Origin: Deltaproteobacteria bacterium
Lineage (GTDB): Bacteria > Desulfobacterota > DSM-4660 > Desulfatiglandales > B25-G16
Length of the DNA: 10,374 bases
Direction of reading: 5' to 3'
NCBI GenBank assembly: GCA_020355145.1
Contig: CP070660.1
Location: 658,687 to 669,060, forward strand
This document shows, one piece after another, positions 1 to 6,230 of this stretch (the stretch's first letter is position 1; every line of letters starts with the position of its first letter). The position numbers and the translations under genes are program-made. Below the pieces are notes generated by a model that was not told where the DNA came from, did no database searches, and was given only the letters and a program-made list of their open reading frames with translations.

Positions 1-1
1 A

Positions 2-883
2 AAGAGACTAGCAGAGTTGCCAAAACAACAAAGACCTGCTATAGGCAAGATCGTAAACCAGGTGAAAGAGGAGCTAAGGAGGGAGTTTCAGGCGGCAACT
101 GATTCTCTAACCGCTAAGGCTATCGAAGGGGTATCAGCTTTGGTGGATGTAACCCTTCCCGGCAGAAGAGCTCCACGAGGCCACCTACATCCTATTACCC
201 AGATAGCAGAAGAGATATGTACCATCTTTTCGACATTGGGATTTAGGGTCGTAGAAGGACCGGAGGTGGAACTTGATTACTACAACTTCGAGGCCTTAAA
301 CATGCCAAAGGATCATCCTGCCAGGGATATACAGGATACCTTCTATATCTCTGATAACGTCGTCTTAAGAACCCATACCTCCCCAATGCAAATCAGGGTA
401 ATGGAAAAACAACTGCCCCCGGTGAGCGTAGTGGCTCCGGGAAAGGTTTACCGCCCGGATTCAGATATCAGTCATACCCCAATGTTCCACCAAGTAGAAG
501 GGCTACTGGTAGATAAAGGGGTTTCCTTTGGCGATCTTAAGGGAACACTTACCACCTTTGCCCATCAGATGTTTGGTCGTGATACCAAACTTCGTTTCAG
601 GCCAGGCTTCTTTCCCTTCACTGAACCCAGTGCAGAGGTCGATATTCAATGTGTCATATGCAAGGGAGATGGTTGTCGAACCTGTTCTTATACCGGCTGG
701 TTAGAGATTCTTGGCTCCGGCATGGTAGATCCAGAGGTTTTCAAGGTCGTTGGTTATGACCTAGAGAGTATCTCTGGTTTCGCATTCGGTATAGGGGTTG
801 AAAGGATAGCCATGCTTAAATTTGGCCTGGATGACATCAGGGTCTTTTTTGAAAATGACATCAGGTTCTTACGACAGTTTTAA
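2..883 (+). CDS. pheS: Phenylalanine--tRNA ligase alpha subunit (5' end outside window)
   Basis: Catalytic alpha subunit of the cytoplasmic (alpha-beta)2 phenylalanyl-tRNA synthetase, which activates phenylalanine with ATP and charges tRNA-Phe. The frame is open to the window edge (first full codon at base 2). The TTG at 17 lies inside the family-conserved stretch LPKQQRPAIGK, so it is not the start; about 45-50 N-terminal residues of the coiled-coil arm are missing, judged from the usual length near 340. Counting from the first visible codon, the class II core is complete: motif 2 with SHTPMFHQVEG (about 156-167), the substrate-pocket stretch FRPGFFPFTEPSAEVD (about 199-214) and motif 3 GIGVERIAML (about 263-272). 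A four-cysteine CxxC...CxxC knuckle (C217, C220, C225, C228) sits before GWLEILGSGMV, as in many bacterial PheS proteins. pheT begins 25 bases downstream, consistent with an operon. The identification is secure. Confidence 0.97.
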   Translation, partial: KRLAELPKQQRPAIGKIVNQVKEELRREFQAATDSLTAKAIEGVSALVDVTLPGRRAPRGHLHPITQIAEEICTIFSTLGFRVVEGPEVELDYYNFEALNMPKDHPARDIQDTFYISDNVVLRTHTSPMQIRVMEKQLPPVSVVAPGKVYRPDSDISHTPMFHQVEGLLVDKGVSFGDLKGTLTTFAHQMFGRDTKLRFRPGFFPFTEPSAEVDIQCVICKGDGCRTCSYTGWLEILGSGMVDPEVFKVVGYDLESISGFAFGIGVERIAMLKFGLDDIRVFFENDIRFLRQF

Positions 884-908
884 CGGAAGAGTCAAAGGAC
901 GCACATAA

Positions 909-3335
909 ATGAGGGTTAGTCTTAATTGGCTGAAGGAATTCGTGGATATCGATCAAACGCCAGCTGAGGTGGCGGAATTGCTCACGATGGCCGGACTTGA
1001 GGTCGAAGGCCTTGAGCATAAGGCCCAAAACCTCAATGATATTAGGGTAGCAAGGATCCTGGATATCAAACCCCATCCCAGGGCTGATCGGCTATCCATC
1101 TGTCATTTAGATGCTGGAAAAAAAGAGGTATCTGTAGTCTGCGGTGCCACCAACATCAGCAAGGAACATATTGTACCCTTGGCCCTGCCAGGGACCTCAC
1201 TTCCCGATGGCACCCTCATCAAAGAGGGCAGAATCAGGGGTGAGATATCTCACGGAATGCTCTTGGCTGAAGATGAGATGGGTCTTACAGATGACCATAC
1301 CGGTATTATGATCCTGTCCAATGAGCTTAGGCCAGGCCAATCCCTTTCCGATGCCATGGACCTGGAAGACTGGATTCTGGATGTAGCCCTGACCCCCAAC
1401 CGGATCGACTGTGCATCTGTGGTGGGCATTGCGCGAGAGATAGGGGCATTTACCAATAAAAAGATCAGGATGCCAGAGATACACATCGAAGAAGGTAATA
1501 CCCCAATAGAGGACCTGGCATCTGTTACCGTACTCGACAGCCATGGTTGTCCTCGATATGCAGCTGGCTTGGTAGATCAGGCAAAGATTGGCTACTCTCC
1601 CTTTTGGATGAGATACCGACTGCATGTCTCTGGAATCAGGGCTATCAACAATGTAGTCGATATAACCAACTATGTCCTTATGGAGCTGGGGCAACCATTA
1701 CATGCATTTGATTACCACCGGTTGGCGGACGGACGAATAGTGGTCAAAAGGGCGGAAAACGGTCAGACCTTTACCACCTTAGATGGACAAACCAGGGATC
1801 TAGATGATCAGACCTTGATGATATGTGATGGACAGCGAGAAGTGGCCATAGCAGGGATAATGGGTGGCCTTAATTCGGAGATAACCTTAAACTCCGTTAC
1901 GGTATTGGTGGAAAGTGCCTACTTTGATCCCATTATGATCAGCCGTTCATCAAAGAGGCTTTCCCTCAGCACAGAGGCCTCATATCGCTTTGAGAGGGGT
2001 ATTGATATCCAAGGAGCTGACTTCGCCTTAAAGAGATCCCTCATGCTTATCGCCCAGCTAGCCGGAGGTAATATCGCCAAGGGGATCATAGATTGCTACC
2101 CAGAGCCATGGTCTCCCGCAAGGATTAGACTACGGGCGGACAGGGCAAATGAGATCCTGGGAACCACTATTGATATAAAACAGATGGCCGATCATCTTTC
2201 CTCCCTTAACATGGCTGTAAGGGCGGTTGATCAAAACAGGATCGAGGTTTGCCCACCACCATTCAGGGTGGATATAACCAGAGAAGCTGATCTCATTGAG
2301 GAGGTCGCACGCCTAATTGGCTACAATAACATACCGGTGACCCTTCCAGCTATCAGGCCAACAGAAGAGGATTATACCGAATTTGTCCTCAGAGACCGGA
2401 TTAAGGCCATGATGGTCGGTATGGGCTTTTCAGAGATAATTACCTACTGCTTCATCTCCCCAAGGTCTGCTGATATACTAGGGGCAGGAGAGAAGAGTCA
2501 TCTGCGTTCCTTTGTAAGACTCCTAAATCCCCTCTCTCAAGACCAATCCGTTATGAGGACCTCCCTCATTCCTGGACTACTTTCTACAGTTAGATTAAAC
2601 TCATTGAGGGATCAGGATGATATACGGGTATTTGAATGGGGAAAGGTATATATTAAAGGTGATGGTGAATTGCCTCAAGAGAGGCAAGTTCTTGCTGCCT
2701 TAATCACCGGGCTTGGCTCCAGACAAGAGTGGTATCAGGAACCCAGGGAGGCCGATTTCTTTGATATTAAAGGTGTGGCGGAAAATATCCTGGAGGAGCT
2801 TGGTATTGACAAGACTGAGTACAACAGAAATAGACCTAAAGAGGGGTTTGATCCAAATGAATATGCCCGGATCTTTTACTCCGGCTCTGAGATAGGCGCT
2901 ATTGGTAAGGTCTCAAAAGATGTCTTAAAAGGCTATGGGGTTGAAAAAAATGCCCATATCCTGGAACTGTATATTGAACCCCTTTTATCCTCGGTTGTTT
3001 GGGTAAAGAAATTTACACCCCTGGCCAAATACCCCTCAGTTAGAAGAGATATCTCCATCATAGTTAATAGCTCTATTGAGAGTGCCATGATACTAAGTAT
3101 TGTAAAGGAGATGGGAAATGACCTGGTTGAATCCGTGGATATATTTGATGCTTACCAGGGGAAACAGATTGCCCATCAAGAAAAGGCCCTGGCTGTAAGG
3201 ATTAGCTACAGGTCTGATAAAAGGACATTGACCGACGATGAGGTAAATAATATCCATGAGGGGATAATAGAGGAAATTCATCGGCAGACGCGTGGGAGGT
3301 TGAGAGAGGGCCGGAAAAATGGACATCCCGGATAA
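909..3335 (+). CDS. pheT: Phenylalanine--tRNA ligase beta subunit
   Basis: Beta subunit of phenylalanyl-tRNA synthetase. It supports the alpha-subunit active site, binds tRNA-Phe and hydrolyses mischarged Tyr-tRNA-Phe. The full length of 808 residues is normal for the long bacterial form. Domains in order: N-terminal B1 segment (1-40), OB-fold tRNA-binding domain (about 41-150, with HPRADRLSICHLDAG and VVCGATN), the B3/B4 editing domain (about 210-385), B5 (about 403-476), the catalytic-like domain (about 480-690) and a C-terminal ferredoxin-fold anticodon-binding domain (about 700-800, starting FTPLAKYPSVRRDIS). The editing domain keeps GQPLHAFD (H265) and VESAYFDP (E335), so proofreading is probably intact. 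The ATG is preceded by AAGGA at 895-899 with a 9-base gap. The 3' end overlaps the MerR-like gene by 17 bases. Confidence 0.97.
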   Translation: MRVSLNWLKEFVDIDQTPAEVAELLTMAGLEVEGLEHKAQNLNDIRVARILDIKPHPRADRLSICHLDAGKKEVSVVCGATNISKEHIVPLALPGTSLPDGTLIKEGRIRGEISHGMLLAEDEMGLTDDHTGIMILSNELRPGQSLSDAMDLEDWILDVALTPNRIDCASVVGIAREIGAFTNKKIRMPEIHIEEGNTPIEDLASVTVLDSHGCPRYAAGLVDQAKIGYSPFWMRYRLHVSGIRAINNVVDITNYVLMELGQPLHAFDYHRLADGRIVVKRAENGQTFTTLDGQTRDLDDQTLMICDGQREVAIAGIMGGLNSEITLNSVTVLVESAYFDPIMISRSSKRLSLSTEASYRFERGIDIQGADFALKRSLMLIAQLAGGNIAKGIIDCYPEPWSPARIRLRADRANEILGTTIDIKQMADHLSSLNMAVRAVDQNRIEVCPPPFRVDITREADLIEEVARLIGYNNIPVTLPAIRPTEEDYTEFVLRDRIKAMMVGMGFSEIITYCFISPRSADILGAGEKSHLRSFVRLLNPLSQDQSVMRTSLIPGLLSTVRLNSLRDQDDIRVFEWGKVYIKGDGELPQERQVLAALITGLGSRQEWYQEPREADFFDIKGVAENILEELGIDKTEYNRNRPKEGFDPNEYARIFYSGSEIGAIGKVSKDVLKGYGVEKNAHILELYIEPLLSSVVWVKKFTPLAKYPSVRRDISIIVNSSIESAMILSIVKEMGNDLVESVDIFDAYQGKQIAHQEKALAVRISYRSDKRTLTDDEVNNIHEGIIEEIHRQTRGRLREGRKNGHPG

Positions 3336-3642
3336 CAAACGTTTTTTCAGGATAGGTGAGGTAAGCCGGATAATTGGGGTAAAGCCCTATGTCCTTCGCT
3401 ACTGGGAGACGGAGTTCCCCCCTATCCGGCCTAAAAGGGCAGATTCAAGACAGAGGATTTACCAACGTGAGGATATCGAAACCATAGGAGAGATAAAAAG
3501 ACTCCTCTATGAGGAGAAGCTCACAGTAGAAGGTGCAAGGAGGAGGCTCAAGTCCTCAAAGAAAACCCAATCCGTGCCACCGGATAATCTCTTAAAGCAA
3601 ATCAAGGAAGAACTAAAACAGATCCTGAAGATCCTTCAATAA
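3319..3642 (+). CDS. Short MerR-family transcriptional regulator
   Basis: Predicted DNA-binding regulator of 107 residues. Residues 9-33 (FFRIGEVSRIIGVKPYVLRYW, then ETEF) form the MerR-type helix-turn-helix, and the wing follows with RADSRQRIYQREDIETI (about 40-56), matching the usual R-x-Y-x-x-x-D-I pattern. A second helical part (KRLLYEEKLTVEGARRRLK, 60-78) precedes a lysine/glutamate-rich C-terminal helix (92-107) that probably mediates dimer contacts. It has no cysteine and no long effector domain, so it is not a classical metal or drug sensor of the MerR type. A MerR-like gene of this kind follows pheT (usually after ihfA) in deltaproteobacteria as I recall; its targets are unknown to me. 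The ATG overlaps the pheT end by 17 bases and has a GAGAGAGGG purine tract at 3302-3310, so translation is probably coupled. Its 3' two-thirds has a decayed second copy at 5580. Confidence 0.92.
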   Translation: MDIPDNKRFFRIGEVSRIIGVKPYVLRYWETEFPPIRPKRADSRQRIYQREDIETIGEIKRLLYEEKLTVEGARRRLKSSKKTQSVPPDNLLKQIKEELKQILKILQ

Positions 3643-3665
3643 TTCAACAAGCGTTCAGCTCTTCC
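3437..3665 (+). repeat. Parent copy of the duplicated merR 3' segment
   Basis: This stretch, from codon 40 of the MerR-like gene through its stop and 23 bases beyond, is repeated in the same orientation at 5580-5806. The first 22 bases are identical in both copies. The central part has diverged. The last 43 bases up to the stop differ at one position. The match stops just before the hairpin at 3663. The two copies are about 2.1 kb apart and enclose the permease and the two-module gene. Confidence 0.85.
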
Positions 3666-3677
3666 GCCGGAGGCGGA
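3663..3677 (+). terminator. GC-rich hairpin after the pheS-pheT-merR unit
   Basis: A perfect inverted repeat TCCGCC-GGA-GGCGGA with a 6-bp stem and 3-base loop lies 20 bases after the MerR stop codon. Its position suits transcription termination of the operon. However, it is followed by TTACCAG rather than a run of T, so it is not a canonical intrinsic terminator. It could instead be a transcript-stabilising hairpin or a member of a dispersed palindromic repeat family; only one copy is visible here. Confidence 0.4.
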
Positions 3678-3927
3678 TTACCAGTAAAATCAAACCCACG
3701 CAACCCCCCCCGTGCTCGCCGAAGTAACAGGCTTCACATACCCTACCGAATACCTTACCTACCGTGCCTCTTTCTCCTCAGTAGCCTCTTGCAAGCTCCC
3801 TCATACCAAGACGCGGAGTGGGGGTTTTAACTGGTTGAAATGTTATAAAATAGGTAGTAGTTATTTTTACAGACCAATCAAGTAAGATCAATCAACAAGC
3901 GGCAATTCTAGCTTTTCGGAAAGGGCC
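3678..3927. other. Intergenic stretch without recognised genes
   Basis: About 250 bases between the operon-end hairpin and the permease gene. I find no tRNA cloverleaf, no credible reading frame on either strand and no transposon end. It contains a run of eight C (3704-3711), two copies of CCTACCG 16 bases apart (3742 and 3758), and an A/T-rich stretch (about 3838-3870) that may hold the permease promoter. The best -35/-10 pair there is weak, so I do not mark it as a feature. Confidence 0.5.
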
Positions 3928-4788
3928 ATGAGAAACTGGTATACGTATGCCATTATAGCCTTATTTCTTATGGGTACTCAGCGATTCCTGTATAAGGTAT
4001 CGGCTGAAAAAAGATGTAATACAGCCTGGACAACTTTCTCTTTCATGGCCACTGTGGCTATCTTGAGTTCAATCCTTTTTTTTGCCCTAAAAGAGTCTGT
4101 TACAAACATCCAGTTTCTACTGTTCATTGCCCTCTTGAATAGTGGTTCTTTTCTCCTAGCCACTGTCGCTCATATCGAGGCGTTAAAGAATATCCCAGCA
4201 AGCATAGCCTATCCCATAATCAGGCTGAGTGCTGTCATTGTCGTTTTCTTTTCCATCCTATTTTTCAAAGATCGACTATCTCTTTATCAGGTCATAGGCA
4301 TTGTTCTTGCCATGGTGGTTATCGTGGTTTTGACAAGAGACTTTGGTGAGGAAGGCACATCTTATGGAAAGACAAGAAGGGGATTTTTCTGTGTATCCAT
4401 CTCCCTATTAGCCGGCGCTGTTGCTATAATTTCAACTAAATTTGCCGCTATGTATACAAACAGAATGGCCTTTATTGCCGTCTCATATATAGCTTCCACC
4501 TTTTTCGCCCTCGGATTGAGAAAGAGGCTGCAAACAGAGGAATCAGAAAAGAACCCCAAAGATGCCCTAGTCATCGGTTTTACTATGGGTCTGATTAATT
4601 TTGCAGGGTACTATTCATTTCTGAAGGCGCTGTCCACAGGACCACTCTCCATCATCGCCTCGATAGCGGGCATGCATTTTGTCATCGCCATAATTTTATC
4701 TGCCTTAATCTACAAGGAAAAATTAACGCCCGCGACAACTCTTGGCATCATATTGACCATATCCTCGATCATCTTGCTAAGGCTGTGA
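3928..4788 (+). CDS. DMT-superfamily EamA-type membrane transporter
   Basis: Integral inner-membrane protein of 286 residues, the usual size for a ten-helix drug/metabolite transporter made of two EamA repeats. Hydrophobic segments lie at about 4-23, 33-54, 61-82, 88-113, 119-136, 151-170, 178-197, 212-234, 238-262 and 267-285. The repeats are visible as parallel halves: IPASIAYPIIRLS...FFKDRLSLYQVIGIVL (89-127) and GPLSIIASIAGMH...IYKEKLTPATTLGIIL (238-276). Both have the K-[DE]-[RK]-L turn before the last helix of the half. Family members export or import amino acids, nucleosides, polyamines or other small molecules; the substrate cannot be read from sequence. The start is ATG with GGAAAGGG just upstream (3918-3925). 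The gene stands alone, convergent with the next one (60 bases between stops), and lies inside the interval bracketed by the two merR 3' copies. Confidence 0.9.
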   Translation: MRNWYTYAIIALFLMGTQRFLYKVSAEKRCNTAWTTFSFMATVAILSSILFFALKESVTNIQFLLFIALLNSGSFLLATVAHIEALKNIPASIAYPIIRLSAVIVVFFSILFFKDRLSLYQVIGIVLAMVVIVVLTRDFGEEGTSYGKTRRGFFCVSISLLAGAVAIISTKFAAMYTNRMAFIAVSYIASTFFALGLRKRLQTEESEKNPKDALVIGFTMGLINFAGYYSFLKALSTGPLSIIASIAGMHFVIAIILSALIYKEKLTPATTLGIILTISSIILLRL

Positions 4789-4848
4789 CGCAATGCTCCC
4801 CTAACACCCTTAAGAAGGCAATGCCGGGGCGGAAAGTTCTGGGGGTAG

Positions 4849-5283
4849 TTAGAAAGTACCCAGTTGGCACGAAGAGATTTTGACCTTTAGGGCCTCGCAG
4901 GCTGAAGTGACCTCCATCTTACCAAGGCCGAACCTCTCGCCTATCTCCCAGGCGGCAACACAGGGAAGCCGATCCCAGACCAGCGCTTGGCGGATAGCCT
5001 CTTCCAAAGTGGATGAAACGGAATCGGCTGGCTTGACGGTCTTCTTCTGTGGGTTATACCCGAAGAGGCCCAATTGACATCCCGTTATAGGAATTTCCAA
5101 ACAATCAATGGTGAAACCCACCTCGGCGGGCGAAACCTTTAAGTCACTTACAATCTGAAAGGCAGCGGCACAGGATATCTTACCCTCTAAAATGCGCTCT
5201 TTAACTGCTTCAGCAACTGTCCGATCGATTTTTCTGTCCGATGGATGCTTTTTGGCGTAGTGCCCTTTGTCTTTACGAGTCAT
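4849..5283 (-). CDS. Uncharacterised protein with two HTH-like CQLGxF modules
   Basis: A 144-residue soluble, lysine-rich protein of no function known to me; I recall similar hypothetical proteins in deltaproteobacteria. It consists of a basic N-terminus (MTRKDKGHYAKKHPSDRK) and two ungapped 52-residue modules, residues 23-74 and 93-144, with 15 identical positions between them. Each module reads as a helix, a conserved cysteine in [SP]C-x-A-A (C38, C108), a helix-turn-helix-like stretch with a central E-V pair (54-55, 124-125), and an I-x-x-C-Q-L-G-x-F ending (C69, C139). The pattern suggests tandem small DNA-binding folds or a cysteine-ligated domain; both are inference. It has no signal peptide or membrane segment. 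The start is supported by a strong ribosome binding site (GGAGAAG, 5 bases before ATG). It is transcribed alone on the minus strand. Confidence 0.85.
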   Translation of the reverse strand: MTRKDKGHYAKKHPSDRKIDRTVAEAVKERILEGKISCAAAFQIVSDLKVSPAEVGFTIDCLEIPITGCQLGLFGYNPQKKTVKPADSVSSTLEEAIRQALVWDRLPCVAAWEIGERFGLGKMEVTSACEALKVKISSCQLGTF

Positions 5284-5579
5284 CAGTTCTTCTCCAAGGA
5301 TTTAGTTTTCAGAGCGGATCCTCGCATTCTTTCCTAACATGTACCGTATTTCAGGATCCAATTTCAACCAACAATTGTTTAAGGTACTCCTCCCCTGGTG
5401 GGAATTGACCCTAAATCGGAAAGCTTGACTACTTATCGCAAGAGGACTTATTTGAAAATAGATTGCCCCGTTCACGGCAGAGAATAATAGCGCAACTATC
5501 CGTTTTTTGACGAACAAAATAAGGCAAATAGAACATGACCTGAAGTCTTACATTAGGTCCCGTGAAGAATTCGCTTGGT
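5284..5579. other. Intergenic stretch, possibly decayed coding DNA
   Basis: About 300 bases between the two-module gene and the MerR remnant. It should contain the leftward promoter of the two-module gene. The best candidate is TTGAAA (minus strand, 5367-5362) with TACATG 18 bases on, which is weak. A 71-codon minus frame (5517-5302) has no ribosome site and no recognisable composition or motif. From 5541 to 5579 the plus frame reads KSYIRSREEFA, faintly like KPYVLRYWETEF of the MerR helix-turn-helix. The pseudogene may therefore once have extended further left, but the DNA identity there is too low to claim it. Confidence 0.45.
5289..5295 (-). promoter_or_regulatory. Strong ribosome binding site of the two-module gene
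   Basis: On the minus strand the sequence reads GGAGAAG, then five bases, then the ATG at 5283-5281. It is the clearest Shine-Dalgarno sequence in the accessory part of the window. It fixes the start of the 144-residue protein and indicates a translated gene. Confidence 0.75.
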
Positions 5580-5784
5580 GGGCAGATTCAAGACAGAGGA
5601 TCTGGCAACGCGAAGATATCGAAACTATCTGGCAGATAAAAAACTCCTCTATCAAGAGAAACTCACACTAGAAGGTGCAAGTAGGAAGCTCAAGGCGAAA
5701 AAGAAGGGGGACCCCGTGACCCCTATTAATTTCATAAGGGAAATCAAGGAAGAACTGAAACAGATCCTGAAGATCCTTCAATAG
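5580..5784 (+). pseudogene. Frameshifted 3' fragment of a MerR-family gene
   Basis: A decayed relative of codons 40-107 of the MerR-like gene at 3319. In the frame of base 5582 it reads ADSRQRIWQREDIETIWQIK. The frame then shifts by one base at the A-run 5638-5643, where the parent has seven bases and this copy six, and continues as LLYQEKLTLEGASRKLK to the identical C-terminal 13 residues IKEELKQILKILQ and a TAG stop. The helix-turn-helix half is absent or unrecognisable, so the product could not bind DNA as a MerR protein. A frame from TTG at 5575 is open through the shifted part, but its first 20 codons are out of register with the family and there is no ribosome site. Homology continues about 22 bases past the stop, to 5806, which points to DNA-level duplication or recombination and not to protein-level similarity. 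Confidence 0.85.
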
Positions 5785-5806
5785 TTCGCAGGCCTTCAGC
5801 TCTTCC

Positions 5807-6230
5807 AACTCAGTGATCAAAGGTATGAGGTTCTCGCATTTACCCTCTGGTTCTATCGGTTAGCGATCGAAATATGGCATGATCGGGATCAGGTCTGCAG
5901 CGCTGATTTCATCTTGAACTAAAAACCTTGGCTAACAAAAAGCAGGCCAAAATGAACCGCCACCAATCGATAGACGTCAGGATATCGAAATTATATCCAA
6001 ATATTTCTAAAAAGTACTAAATTGCAGATACATAGCAGGTATCACAACCCAAGGGAGGAAAACCTAAAGCTCGAAATTGCCCCTTTTGACGGATTAAAAT
6101 TTGTAACACTAATCATAAGTGCCTTGAGTAAAGCCCGACTTACGATTAATAGCAGTATTAGAAAGCCTTGATAGATTGACATAAGCCACAACATATAGAC
6201 ATTTCAGTTGAAGGGATCAAGAGGAAAAAG
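5807..6230. other. Gene-poor A/T-rich stretch with a possible third merR scrap
   Basis: About 420 bases between the MerR remnant and the end of the histidine kinase gene. Stops are frequent in all frames and no RNA gene is recognised. Bases 5974-5990 match 16 of 17 bases of the MerR-like gene (3465-3481), in the frame reading R-Q-D-I-E. A consensus TTGACA lies at 6175-6180, but the nearest TATAGA is only 12 bases away and no gene follows on the plus strand. I see no clear terminator for the leftward kinase operon. Confidence 0.5.

Noticed and set aside
1197..1694. Long minus-strand frames across pheT
   Set aside because: They are antisense to a well-conserved coding region and have no family resemblance or ribosome site.
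3835..3863. Promoter for the permease (TTGAAA with TAGTTA 17 bases on)
   Set aside because: The -10 element matches the consensus at only two positions. The nearby TATAAA is only three bases from the -35, so neither pair is convincing.
3643..3927. tRNA gene after merR
   Set aside because: I recall a tRNA-Pro after the MerR-like gene in some related genomes, but no T-loop or acceptor-stem pairing is visible here.
5317..5359. Two GGATCC palindromes (5317 and 5354) as an operator
   Set aside because: Each is only a six-base palindrome with unrelated flanks, so chance is sufficient.
5302..5517. 71-codon minus-strand frame upstream of the two-module gene
   Set aside because: It has no ribosome site, no recognisable motif and a composition unlike its neighbours, and it occupies the space needed for the promoter of the two-module gene.
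5575..5784. Open frame from TTG 5575 as a functional small gene
   Set aside because: Its first part is out of register with the MerR family, while the alternative frame matches the parent exactly. It is better explained as a frameshifted fragment.
6175..6198. Promoter with TTGACA and TATAGA on the plus strand
   Set aside because: The spacer is only 12 bases and no gene follows on that strand.
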